Below, piece after piece: positions 46,080 to 55,805 of a DNA stretch of 64,000 nucleotides (positions within the stretch are counted from its first letter, which is position 1; each line of letters begins with the position of its first letter). Source of the stretch: Parapristionchus giblindavisi (Eukaryota; Nematoda; Chromadorea; Rhabditida; Diplogasteridae); contig CALSFV010000281.1 in NCBI GenBank assembly GCA_943737045.1, forward strand, positions 75,001 to 139,000. The letters are read 5' to 3'. Both the position numbers and the translations under genes were made by a program. The notes below the pieces were generated by a model, which had not been told where the DNA came from, searched no databases, and worked only from the letters and a program-made list of their open reading frames with translations.

Positions 46080-46615
46080 CAAGGGAACTATCCCAACTTA
46101 AAGGCAGACTCCGAGCTAATTTTACTCTCCGCTTTGGCATTACTCTCTCGCAGACAATGAAAGCGAGACAGTGTGGCCAGAGCGGAGAGTTTCAAATTAG
46201 CTTGGGGTGTCGCTTTAATGTGGCCATATGACATGGGAATAATTTACCGGAATCAGTTTTCGATGCTGCTTACGAATCCGTTTTCAAACGTTGCCCAATC
46301 GAGCTGAGATTCGAGAAAATCGATATTCACATTCGCTAGTTTATTCGGAAATTCGTGAGAATTCCCATATAAACCATCACAATGCGTTCATAAACTCATC
46401 CATCAATAATCCAAACACCTCCTGCTGTAATTTAGTAGATATTGTAGGTAAGTTGTGAATTTTCGAATCAAATAGTCGAATTTCAAGATCGATTTTCTCG
46501 AATCTCAGCTCGATTGGACAACGTTGGAAAACGGATTCATAATCAGCATCGAAAACTGATCCAGGTAAATTATTCCCGTGTCATATGGCCACATTAAGTT
46601 GAGAGAGTTCCCTTG
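46080..46615. mobile_element. Foldback MITE, TIR CAAGGGAACT, 3-bp TGA duplication
   Basis: TIR begins CAAGGGAACTCTCCCAACTT in the consensus; inverted similarity continues through GTGGCCATATGACATGGGAA and AATCGAGCTGAGATTCGAGA. TGA occurs at 46077-46079 and 46616-46618. A related copy starts at 54952. A PIF/Harbinger-like origin is possible from the 3 bp duplication. Confidence 0.75.
46102..46214. mobile_element. 113-bp nested MITE with TTAA duplications
   Basis: Inserted in the left TIR of the surrounding MITE. TTAA flanks both sides (46098-46101, 46215-46218). Ends AGGCAGACTCCGAGCTAATT and the imperfect inverse, with CTCTCCGCTTTGGC / GCCAGAGCGGAGAG inside. A TTAA target fits piggyBac-type elements. 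Confidence 0.65.
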
Positions 46616-46640
46616 TGAGAAACACGAACAAGGTGAGCAC

Positions 46641-49232
46641 TTTGATCTTTACAGGTCGTGTGGACGACTGAGTGGGTTCGCCACTCGCGGTGTGACATCC
46701 CAGACACTAAAGCTGCGCTTCTCGAAACATAGACAATCATTCAGCACTAAAACCGAACTGGGAGCTCGTTGCAAAACATACTTGAGCAAACACTTCAAGG
46801 AGCATGGTCACGATAGTGAAAGTTTTAGAATAGATATTCTTGATCATGCAAAAACAGATAATCAATTACGTGAGAAAGAGTTATTGTGGATTAAAGCTCT
46901 GAACACAGCATATCCACTTGGTTTGAACGATTCGATAAAACATTTTGGAAATATCAGTGATGAGATTAATCCACTTGAAAAACGAACACACCCTTACTAC
47001 ACTCTTCCATACACTGGTGGAAACTATCGTAAAAGAGGAAACAGACAAAAGCGTAGAAGAAAAACAGCATCAAGATGCACTGAATCAGTTGAGGATTTAA
47101 TCTCCAAAATAAGTCTGTTAGACACTCGTGAACTATTTATATACGGTAGATCCCTGTCACAACATAATCTCAGAAAACTCGAATTTTTCGCGGCAACAAG
47201 TGATTTTCAATCATTGCCTCATGTAGACAGATACAAAATATTCTCTATTGTCTGCAATCACCATTGGAGGCATTACAAAGAAGAAAAACGAGTCATTCGA
47301 AATGAAGAAAGATTCTTAATCGAGTTTTATGGCAATTTAATGGAAAGGTTACCACTCGTTAAATATCTAAATTCAACATACGCAAAGGACCTATACCGGA
47401 GTATACTTGGTGTGGATAAAGAGTGTCCTCGAATTGCACTTACTTACTCTCTTTCAAGCCCTACTTCAACTATTTTATGCAACTATGGGTCCTTCTTGAA
47501 ACACCTTGACAGATCGATAATTGACAATATACTCTCGACATCCTCTTGCATTTGTAGTAATTTTAAAGAGTCTGTGGATCAGTCGCTAGGACACATTTGT
47601 ACAGGAAGTACCTCATTCATAAAAGACGAAAAGCTCAAAAAGATTATGGACAGAGGAACGAAATTCCGATTGCAGTCGTTTGTCAGAAGGGATGAATTTT
47701 TAGACGCATTAAAACTATCTTGTTCACAATTAATCGATAGAATAGCCAGTCGTAATAAGCAAAATCAAAATACAGAAAATGTGAAAAATACTCTCTTTAA
47801 GTTCATTGAAAGAAAAATTAATTTCAACACAAAATATGCAAATAAAAATGCAGCTACGATTGAACGAAATTCTCCAGCAATAAAGTTCCTACACAAACAC
47901 TTTGTTGTCACAATGGTCGACAAAGCATCCGGAAATTATGCAATAACTTGCAAAAAACTATACTTGGAGTTTATGGAAAGAGAAATGAACACTAATGACG
48001 ACGGAGAAAGAACATACGAGCCTGTGGAAAATTTCGACCCTATCCAGAAGATCAAAGAGCATGAAAAATTCACAAAAAGTTTCAACATCCAATCATTAGA
48101 AAACTATTCTCTGCCACGAATTTACGGTATTCCAAAAATGCATAAAAATCCGGTTAAATTTAGATTCATAACAGGAGCTCATAATAGCAGCTTAAAACCG
48201 ATATCGATACATTTACAAAAAATTTTGATTTTCTTACAAAATCACTTCCGCAATTATTGCAGTAATACAACGAGCCTTTCGAAAACAAATCATTATTTCT
48301 CAGTTCAGAATACTTTCAAAGTTATTCACAACATTCAAACAATCAAAGATAAAAATACGAATGTGTTTTGCGCAGACTTTTCATCTCTTTTTACAAACCT
48401 GCCACACAAAGTTGTCAAAGAAAAACTATTCTATTTAATCGATCTTCTTTTTAAAAATGCAGAATCTGACTACATTGTTGTCAAAGGAAACCGTATTCAT
48501 TACGACCAAAATAATAGTTCAAGGAGCGGTCTGTCCTTCCATAGTAATGATGTGAAACTAATCATCGACTACATTTTGAATAACAGTTATGCATTCTATG
48601 GAGGTACATACTACAAACAGAAAAAAGGAATTCCTCAGGGAAACAATGCCTCACCACAAATAGCAGATCTTACGTTAGCCGTAATGGAATTTCAATATAT
48701 TAAAGAGAAGGTTAAGCATAATCACCCACTTGCCTATCACCTAAATAGAACATTCCGTTACATTGATGATCTATTACATGTTTCAACCAAAACTGAAGAA
48801 TTTGTAAAAATAACCAAAGAAATGTATCATCATTCATTAACATTAGAACAAACAAATCATTCGATGACTTCCACCTCTTTTCTAGATCTCAATATCGAGT
48901 TAAGGCAGGGTACACCAAAGATTTCGCTCTACAACAAAACTGATGATTATACTTTTAATGTGATAAGATATCCGAATTTCGAATCCAATGTTCCTTTGAA
49001 GATAGGATTGAATACCTTCTATGGAGAAGTAGTTAGAATCTTTCGAAACTGTTCACACAAAGATGATTTCTTGGAAAGAGTAGTCTCGCTCACACAGTAT
49101 TTTACTAATATAGGATATCCAAAACATGTCATTTGTTCGACAATTTTTAAGACACTAAGAAAGAATCCCTCAATGTCTATCAAGTACAGCATTCCCAATG
49201 CTGACATTTGCACAATTGTTCTTAGAAATTAA
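46641..49232 (+). CDS. Penelope-like GIY-YIG endonuclease / reverse transcriptase
   Basis: A frame open from 46578; the first ~21 codons come from the MITE and host exon D8, so the element's own part starts near 46641. In order: second half of a GIY-YIG endonuclease (TSQTLKLRFSKHRQSF, then ELLWIKALNTAYPLGLND, residues ~44-115; the GIY strand itself is missing), a linker with CIC near residue 325 (the CxC motif of N-terminal-endonuclease Penelope elements), then an RT with LPRIYGIPKMHKNPVKFR (~510), CADFSSLFTNLP (~597), GIPQGNNASPQIADL (~684) and the catalytic FRYIDDLLH (~727). No stop or frameshift over 2.6 kb suggests a young copy. The domain order fits the Naiad group; clade placement needs a tree. 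Confidence 0.8.
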   Translation, partial: FDLYRSCGRLSGFATRGVTSQTLKLRFSKHRQSFSTKTELGARCKTYLSKHFKEHGHDSESFRIDILDHAKTDNQLREKELLWIKALNTAYPLGLNDSIKHFGNISDEINPLEKRTHPYYTLPYTGGNYRKRGNRQKRRRKTASRCTESVEDLISKISLLDTRELFIYGRSLSQHNLRKLEFFAATSDFQSLPHVDRYKIFSIVCNHHWRHYKEEKRVIRNEERFLIEFYGNLMERLPLVKYLNSTYAKDLYRSILGVDKECPRIALTYSLSSPTSTILCNYGSFLKHLDRSIIDNILSTSSCICSNFKESVDQSLGHICTGSTSFIKDEKLKKIMDRGTKFRLQSFVRRDEFLDALKLSCSQLIDRIASRNKQNQNTENVKNTLFKFIERKINFNTKYANKNAATIERNSPAIKFLHKHFVVTMVDKASGNYAITCKKLYLEFMEREMNTNDDGERTYEPVENFDPIQKIKEHEKFTKSFNIQSLENYSLPRIYGIPKMHKNPVKFRFITGAHNSSLKPISIHLQKILIFLQNHFRNYCSNTTSLSKTNHYFSVQNTFKVIHNIQTIKDKNTNVFCADFSSLFTNLPHKVVKEKLFYLIDLLFKNAESDYIVVKGNRIHYDQNNSSRSGLSFHSNDVKLIIDYILNNSYAFYGGTYYKQKKGIPQGNNASPQIADLTLAVMEFQYIKEKVKHNHPLAYHLNRTFRYIDDLLHVSTKTEEFVKITKEMYHHSLTLEQTNHSMTSTSFLDLNIELRQGTPKISLYNKTDDYTFNVIRYPNFESNVPLKIGLNTFYGEVVRIFRNCSHKDDFLERVVSLTQYFTNIGYPKHVICSTIFKTLRKNPSMSIKYSIPNADICTIVLRN

Positions 49233-49570
49233 TGAAACATCTTATCTGCTCTCTTCTGTGGTCTGACTTATTGATTAGGGGTGACTAAAACATAAGATCA
49301 ATACTACACTCAGACAGCAGGCGAGACAGAGGATGGGTAGATCACAAATCGATTTTGCGGTTCCCATGTACACTCCTCTCACATCATAACCCATCCCTTC
49401 CCTTCTCCTCTTTTATCACTCAACCATTCTCTAATGTCTCATTATCCTTATTTATTAGTTACCACTTAGTTTTCTGTTCCTCTCTTAGATCTCTCTCATA
49501 GGATCTTTGCGTGTCGTTCTAGGATACTTGCGCGTTATTTCCTTTTTTAAACATTACTCAAATAATTGTT

Positions 49571-49650
49571 CTCCTGGGGCTTGTCTACTGACGAGGCCCA
49601 CCCCCAGGGGAGTGGTCGGTGTCTAGACCAAGGGCCGAAACACCGATCAC
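49571..49650 (+). ncRNA. Split-strand hammerhead-like ribozyme, copy 2
   Basis: Hairpin A (49571-49579 with 49602-about 49611) loops out GTCTA (49583-49587), CTGACGA (49588-49594) and GGCCC (49595-49599). Hairpin B (49612-49622 with 49640-49650) loops out C17 (49623), TAGAC (49624-49628), GGGCC (49632-49636) and GAA (49637-49639). Loop-loop pairing gives stem I (5 bp) and stem II (5 bp). Compared with copy 1, N7 differs (T to C), and two stem I pairs and several stem III pairs change compensatorily. It lies in the 3' region of the Penelope-like element. Activity is inferred. Confidence 0.65.
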
Positions 49651-49842
49651 GTTTCTCTAGGCTTTTATAAAACTATTAGACTATCTTAATAATAATTAAG
49701 CAAATTTGAATTATTGAATATTTTATCTCTGTCGTACTGTAGATTGTGCCTGTAAACACGAAAGTGTCGCATATATCGATCTTTACTATCTACCATATTC
49801 CATGATTTCCTTAAAAAAACCAACGACATTCCTTGTTTACAG

Positions 49843-49910
49843 GCACGACGAGTACGACAGAAGAGGAAGACAGGTGGTTAGGGAAGATCAAAAGAAGCAT
49901 ATTCGGATGA
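49843..49910 (+). pseudogene. dnj-10: dnj-10 D9a, copy 9
   Basis: Follows TTTACAG. Encodes TSTTEEEDRWLGKIKRSIFG-stop. This is the terminal exon belonging to the D8 at 45894-46632, separated from it by the retroelement. D9b is absent downstream. Confidence 0.8.
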
Positions 49911-50157
49911 TGGTAGATTTTTGATTGATTGATAGATTATCGATCGATTGACTCTTGGACTTGACACTTTAACTAGAAAATGTGAATAAGCTCTATGCGG
50001 GCACAGTTTTCTTTTGCGGAATTGCCCCTCATCGCTTAATAAATTTAGCTGTCATCCAAACATTTCGAATCGAAATATTTAGAATAGTTGATCTCCTGTT
50101 GTTCAGCACGAAAAACTGGTCAGTTATGTATTTCAAAATGTGAATCAACGCTCATCT
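49911..50157. other. dnj-10 intron remnant and unassigned sequence
   Basis: Begins as the D9a-D9b intron (GACTTGACACTTTAACTA), then sequence I cannot assign. Confidence 0.35.
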
Positions 50158-50279
50158 ATTCTTATTCTTATTCTTTATTCCATCATAATATACGAAACAG
50201 GGAAATAGTGACATAAAAGGAATTGATGGATGTCCGTCGCTAATGTAGCGATATCGGTGAGGGTTTTTGGGTACAGTTA
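50158..50279 (-). mobile_element. LINE 3' end (same family as 13696-14255)
   Basis: On the minus strand reads CGACGGACATCCATC then TATGATGGAATAAAGAATAA. Only the 3' UTR and tail remain. Confidence 0.6.
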
Positions 50280-52409
50280 GTAGGGTTGCCGTTGCGTAGG
50301 CGTAGTCGAATTTACCGCGCCCTCTTCCCATCTATTGCCCCTCTCTCGGCATTTCCCGCACGAGAGATAATTGACAGCCGGAGGGTGCGTAGTCCCCGCA
50401 CCTTTGCGGGGACTTCGCACTCTTTCTCGCCTCTCCATGACCCTATCCCTACTCTCTCTTCGCTCCACCCGGCTCGTCCCCATTGAGGCACGTTTGAAGA
50501 CATATCCAACTCCCCTCTCATCTGAGAGCTTGGCTGTCAACAGCAAAGTTGTAGCTCACATCGACCCGGTTCTGATTTTTTTTGGAAGAGTCGATACGAT
50601 CAAAACAAATGAAATTACATTCGTTCTACGGTTTCAGATGGAAATCGAAACAATTACCGTTCAAAATAAGTGTTGGTGTGGACATTTGAATTTCACTCAA
50701 TGATCATAGAAATCAGATTTCCCCCTGAATATTTATTATGTTGAGTTCCTGTCATTCCATCTATTTTTAATTTCAATGATTAAATGTCTCGAGAGGGACA
50801 TTGTTAACCTCTCATGGTCCGCTCTTCCACTCTCGTCGCTCTGCTGGTTGTGAGATTATCTATGACAGATCAATAAAAATTCGCATACCATAAATATACG
50901 ATGTCCCGGTGTCCGAGACTGTTACATTGTTTTCATTTTTCACGGTCTTGATGCAGTATTTATTATCTAAGTGTTTTAGTGTAGATTTTTTTGCCCAATG
51001 CACTTATGTATAATAATAAAAAATTGGTAAACTGTAGCGCACTGTAGAATGTTTCTGTAAATGTGCTAACATCATGATTTCACCTTATTATGGATGTATC
51101 TCATTACATGACACCATTCATTGAACTTACACAGATCGTGGGGATACAAATGATGTGTTTAAATTGTTAAGTATCATTTTAAACAAAGTAAAGTATTGTT
51201 TGAAATATTTTTTGAGATATTTTTCTGAATTTTTGTAGCTAAAATATTTTTAAAATTATTTTCAAAAAATCTATACAAGGGAAGTCTTTTTAGTCTCAGT
51301 GAGACTTTTGAATAAGAGTATTTTTCCTCGATAGGTATAGGAAAAATATGATAGGAGCCAAAAAATTAGCTGCTGCCATGCACTTTCAGATTTTATATAA
51401 TTAATTTTAATTTTGTAATTTTTTTAAAAAAATGTTGAAAACATCACAAAATGTAGGCGACAAGCAGTATATGAAATAAGGAGCCCCTGAAAGAGCCGTG
51501 AAAACTTAACGGCGTCAAAAATAATGCATGCGCACTTGAAAATTGCATTTTCACAAAATTAAAATTAATTATAAAAAATCTGAAAGTGCATGGCAGCAGC
51601 TAATTTTTTGGCTCCTATCATATTTTTCCTATACCTATCGAGGAAAAATACTCTTATTCAAAAGTCTCACTGGGACTAAAAAGACTTCCCTTGTAAGCCG
51701 TGCATTCGATAGCTAATACTGTCAAGATTCCACGCAAAAAAAAGTCTCGGACAGCAGGACATCGTATATTTATGGTATGCGAATTTTTATTGATCTGTCA
51801 TAGATAATCTCACAACCAGCAGAGCGACGAGAGTGGAAGAGCGGACCATGAGAGGTTAACAATGTCCCTCTCGAGACATTTAATCATTGAAATTAAAAAT
51901 AGATGGAATGACAGGAACTCAACATAATAAATATTCAGGGGGAAATCTGATTCCTATGATCATTGAGTGAAATTCAAATGTCCACACCAACACTTATTTT
52001 GAACGGTAATTGTTTCGATTTCCATCTGAAACCGTAGAACGAATGTAATTTCATTTGTTTTGATCGTATCGACTCTTCCAAAAAAAATCAGAACCGGGTC
52101 GATGTGAGCTACAACTTTGCTGTTGACAGCCAAGCTCTCAGATGAGAGGGGAGTTGGATATGTCTTCAAACGTGCCTCAATGGGGACGAGCCGGGTGGAG
52201 CGAAGAGAGAGTAGGGATAGGGTCATGGAGAGGCGAGAAAGAGTGCGTAGTCCCCGCAAAGGTGCGGGGACTACGCACTCTCTCGCAGTGATAGGCCAAA
52301 CTACGAATTTAGGAAGGGAGAGAGTGTCTCTCACGGGCGATTGCTAGAGAGAAGGGAAGGGATGGCAATTGGGTGCGTAAAATTCGCCCCCGTTCCTGCA
52401 ACCCTAACA
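50280..52409. mobile_element. 2.1-kb foldback element
   Basis: Arms of ~620 bp (about 50280-50900 and 51760-52409) are inverted copies (coordinates sum to ~102663). Ends TAGGGTTGC / GCAACCCTA. Each arm has a strong hairpin of GTGCGTAGTCCCCGCA and its inverse (50391-50430, 52242-52282). The middle holds a second inverted pair (51285-51440 and 51550-51700, CTCGATAGGTATAGGAAAAA). Open frames of 60-124 codons are mirror images without recognisable family; I do not call genes. Confidence 0.75.
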
Positions 52410-52526
52410 GTTAGTCTTTATCAATCAATAATTTAATAAATAATATATGTATCACGTACTTAAAAAGTACTTAATCCACTAAGACACTAAGACTTAAGGC
52501 GTTAGTCGATAAGTAAGTACTTAAGG

Positions 52527-54808
52527 TCACTCTTGAGTGTATCGTGCACTCATTACTATGGCTAGATGATCAGATGGGGCCATTCGTGATGGGAGGGCAG
52601 TGTGTCGAGAGACCTGTAATGTTCATGTTTCAAGGAATTTATATACTGCCAAGGCTTCAATCGGAGGCAATATAATTGTGGACTTGTGTCAATAGTACAC
52701 TTATAATCGAGCAATGATTGTGTGCATTTTTGTATTCAATCATCCAATCAATAATACCACCATACCTCTTTTCTACTAGGTTGTTCAACCACTTTCACTC
52801 ATTCAACTCCATTAGCCCAGATATAATCGATACATCCATCGAAGCCGCAATTCTGAGAATAATATCAATTGATCTTTGATCTTTGATGGACGATCAATAA
52901 TTCATTTTGCGATGATTAGTAAACACAAAATGATATTACAATTCCTTCGCAATGCTCGCTATTCTAATAGCCACGAAACATTAAATTGCTTTTTCCCCCA
53001 ACACCACATACCTTTCCATCCTTATCCGTATAGGCTGTACAATTGATGTATGGAGGAGTACCAGAGATGTTCTTCAGTTGGAGATCATACGGTAACTGAA
53101 AATCGAAAATGCCCTTTCATTGATCTTTGATATCCTTTGAAAGGCAAGAAATCAAAATAAAATTGCGTCTATTAGGTGAATTCATAAGTAACGCTCGTTT
53201 TTCGCTTTCCAAAAAAAAAATTGTCACAAAATGTAACAAAACAAGGAGAATTTTAGAAATATTTTCCATTCGTATCGGTCACCTTCTGCCTTCTACCCGG
53301 CAGTTTGTGAACCCTTCGTGATAAATGGGGTAAATTCCGGAAATAAGTGCCGAGTACGGTATGGGTACGGTATGGTATGGTATGGCTCGGTCTTTGAAGC
53401 TTTGCCCTTTGAGGAAGTGATGGAGCGCCCCGAAAAGGTGACAACCATAGTCGGCAAGGTCTAGTAAGTACGGAGGGTGGGGGAGTACAGTTCAGTCATA
53501 TTCCGTTAGCCCAGCCTGAGTCGTTTTTCTGGTATGATGTCGAGCGTTTTCATGTTGAAATTATATCCGAGTGTCCTTCTCGCGTGATTGTTCGAGGTGG
53601 AGTCTTAGCTTCCGCAGTTGGAGACTGTAGGCATATACCGTAACGGTCGCACCCTCGAGGAGGAGTTCCCAATACTCGACTCCCCGTGCCGAATACCAGA
53701 TGTACACCATCACTTTTTGGCGGTGAAAATCGGGTTTGGGGGCATCTGCTGGCTATTCGTGATCACCGAACCAGTCTCTTCGTAATCATAGAACATCCAC
53801 TTTTCATCACAGGTTATAACGTCAAGCATTCCGACGACGTAGAGTTAGAAAAATCGTTGTCATGTCCTGTCGGCGATCCTTGTCGTAGTCGGCTAGGACG
53901 TGGGGTAGACATCTTCCCTATTTTCACTTATTTCCGAGAGTGTGAAGGCCATGTACCACAGTGCTCTGGTTGACCCCAAGTGCCATTGCAGCATCACCGG
54001 TATCGGGATACGGATCAGCCTCTTCCTCTTTGAGCAATCGATCGAGGTCCACCTCCGATAGTCGACTGGGTTGGTCTTCATCTTCGAGGGAAAAGTCCTG
54101 TTTCTCGAATTTGACGACCCACTTTCTCACCGCTGTTACGTGAGGCACATGTGAAGGGTACACCTCTGCTAGGCCATGTTGAAAGTCAGGGCGTTTCAAG
54201 CCCAAGAGGAAGAGGAATAAAATAACGTTGAGAATTTGAATTCCGTCGGAGGCGAAATAGGTTTTCTCGCCTGGAGGACACGCGGGAGCTGAATCGAAAA
54301 CAACCGCAGGATGTTCGAGGGACAGCCTATCTAGTGTAAACAGCATGGATGCATGCAATAACAACAGAGCAAAAACGAGGCGACTGAAGTTGGGACAAAA
54401 AAACGAGCGTTACTTATGAATTCACCTAATAAAAGAGTTTTCTCATATTTTTCTTTTTGAAAACTGAACATATGGTCATGGGATCAATGGCTAAATGATT
54501 GACGACAAGTCCATGCATATCTCCAAAATGCTTCTACAGTATCTCTCGGCATACTGTACTCCTCTGAAGGATCTACAGTATGCCCAAATCTACCGTACCT
54601 CAAATCGTGCACCTCCCATTTTCTCATCCATCTTCCAGCATGCGTCATCCTCCTCCACCAATCCTCTCGACAGTAACTGGTACACCGATCCGCAGGGTGT
54701 ACTGTTGAGGTCCGCGCCCAAGAGGACGCGTACGCGACGCGTTCCGCTCGCGGAAGCGGTCGAGACGCGTGCGGCGATTTCGCGAACCACAAGCAGCATT
54801 TGCAGAAC
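52527..54808 (-). pseudogene. pde-12: pde-12-like fragment, copy 11 (P1 to Plast)
   Basis: P1 54599-54808 is a full 210 nt exon (LQMLLVVREIAARV, LLGADLNSTPCGSV). A complete mariner fills the P1-P2 intron. P2 53012-53095 is open, P3 52766-52852 has a TGA inside (GVE-stop), Plast 52527-52613 is open and ends TQE-stop. It is a direct copy of the 9.2-11.2 kb region, so the mariner insertion predates that duplication. Confidence 0.85.
53172..54429 (-). mobile_element. Full-length mariner, coding broken
   Basis: 1258 bp with TA on both sides (53170-53171, 54430-54431) and TIRs starting TTAGGTGAATTCATAAGTAA. The transposase lies on the minus strand: helix-turn-helix DPYPDTGDAAMALGVNQSTV, then the ITCDEKW region near 53800, but a continuous frame does not exist. 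It is the reference for the deleted copies at 9930-10808 and 18722-19606. Confidence 0.9.
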
Positions 54809-54951
54809 CTGTGGATAACAATTGTCATTTAAAATCTCATTGTCAATCTTTCCTTCAAGTCAATTGCAAATACACACAACAGTTTTGAAAATTTCCAGTG
54901 TCTTAAACCAGACAGAATCTGTAATTGTACAACTTAATTTCTTAAATGTTA

Positions 54952-55300
54952 CAAGGGAACTCTCCCAACTTAACAATAAGGTGGCCATATGACATGGGAA
55001 TAATTGACCTGAATCAGTTTTCGATGCTGATTTTCCAACGTTGTCCAATCGAGCTGAGATTCGAGAAAATCGATCTTGAAATTCGACTATTTGATTCGAA
55101 AATTCACAACTTACCTACAATATCCACTAAATTACAGCAGGAGGTGTTTGGATAATTGATAGATGAGTTTATGAACGCATTGGGATGTCTTATATAAGAA
55201 GCCTCACGAATTTCGAATAAACTAGCGAATTTTAATGTCGATTTTCTCGAATCTCAGCTCGATTGGGCAACGTTTGAAAACGGATTCGTAATAGTTTGTA
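54952..55300. mobile_element. CAAGGGAACT MITE, second copy
   Basis: Starts CAAGGGAACTCTCCCAACTT and contains GTGGCCATATGACATGGGAA and the AATCGAGCTGAGATTCGAGA / inverse pair seen at 46080-46615. The right TIR is lost. Confidence 0.65.
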
Positions 55301-55350
55301 ACGTACTTTTTGAATTCTTAGGTAGTGTTTTTTGTATTACACATCTTGGA

Positions 55351-55484
55351 AAAGTAGTGTTAATTTTGCGATTGTAAAAGTAGTTGGAAAAGTAGCATAG
55401 TTTCGTAATTTTATCGTAAGAGTTTGTCAATTGCGAGGCTATGCTTCTTTTCCATCTACTTTTACAAGATTTTAACACCACATG
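55351..55484. mobile_element. Small foldback repeat
   Basis: TTGTAAAAGTAGTTGGAAAA and its imperfect inverse around ~40 bp. Unclassified. Confidence 0.45.
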
Positions 55485-55717
55485 AGTATAATTTGTTAAA
55501 AAAATCGTCCTTTATCTTTCTTTCGAAGAGGCAGTCAGAGGAAAGACCAAGGTTCGCATCGTCTTTTTGTATTAAAAAGACGTATAATTAAATTATTCGT
55601 TAAATATTCAATATGTCTGTACATTACCATAAAAGGTTTGCTTTTCATTTTACTCCTTCTAAAAATATTTTAAAACTTTTTGTCTCTCTTGATATAACTT
55701 TCCTTATCCCCATACAG

Positions 55718-55785
55718 CAAACTTTCCCATGGTTGAGGACTGTAACAAGTGCAAGGGTACTCAAGTTGAGCCTGGATTTACGATG
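55718..55785 (+). pseudogene. dnj-10: dnj-10 zinc-finger exon D1
   Basis: Follows CATACAG. Encodes FPMVEDCNKCKGTQVEPGFT then M, the first CxxCxGxx zinc motif of the DnaJ Cys-rich domain, ending in phase 0, compatible with D2. The following intron is only ~20 bp before the polypurine array begins, so D2 to D9 have been replaced. Confidence 0.75.
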
Positions 55786-55805
55786 GTTTTATTGATTTTT
55801 CATTT

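Larger units (their letters stand above)
45894..46632 (+). pseudogene. dnj-10: dnj-10 exon D8 split by a MITE, copy 9
   Basis: 45894-46079 and 46619-46632 together are a 200 nt D8 (YLNAEQRRLMKEWAKIDKPK to KHEQ). A 536 bp inverted-repeat element with TGA duplications sits between. The donor GTGAGC is kept. The next exon, D9a, lies beyond a retroelement at 49843. Confidence 0.85.
46636..49725 (+). mobile_element. Penelope-like retroelement with N-terminal GIY-YIG (Naiad-type order)
   Basis: About 3.09 kb inserted in the dnj-10 D8-D9a intron within its GATCTTTGATCTTTG repeat; intron sequence resumes at ATCTCTGTCGTAC. It contains one long RT frame and, 340 bp after the stop, a structured hammerhead-like RNA. 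The 5' end seems truncated within the endonuclease. No matching direct pseudo-LTR was seen inside the window. Confidence 0.75.

Noticed and set aside
46578..46640. First residues of the 884-codon frame as the start of the RT protein
   Set aside because: They translate the end of a MITE and of dnj-10 exon D8; the element begins near 46636.
50277..52347. Pairs of 60-124 codon proteins at both ends of the 2.1 kb foldback
   Set aside because: Mirror images of terminal repeats with no family resemblance; better explained as non-coding transposon arms.
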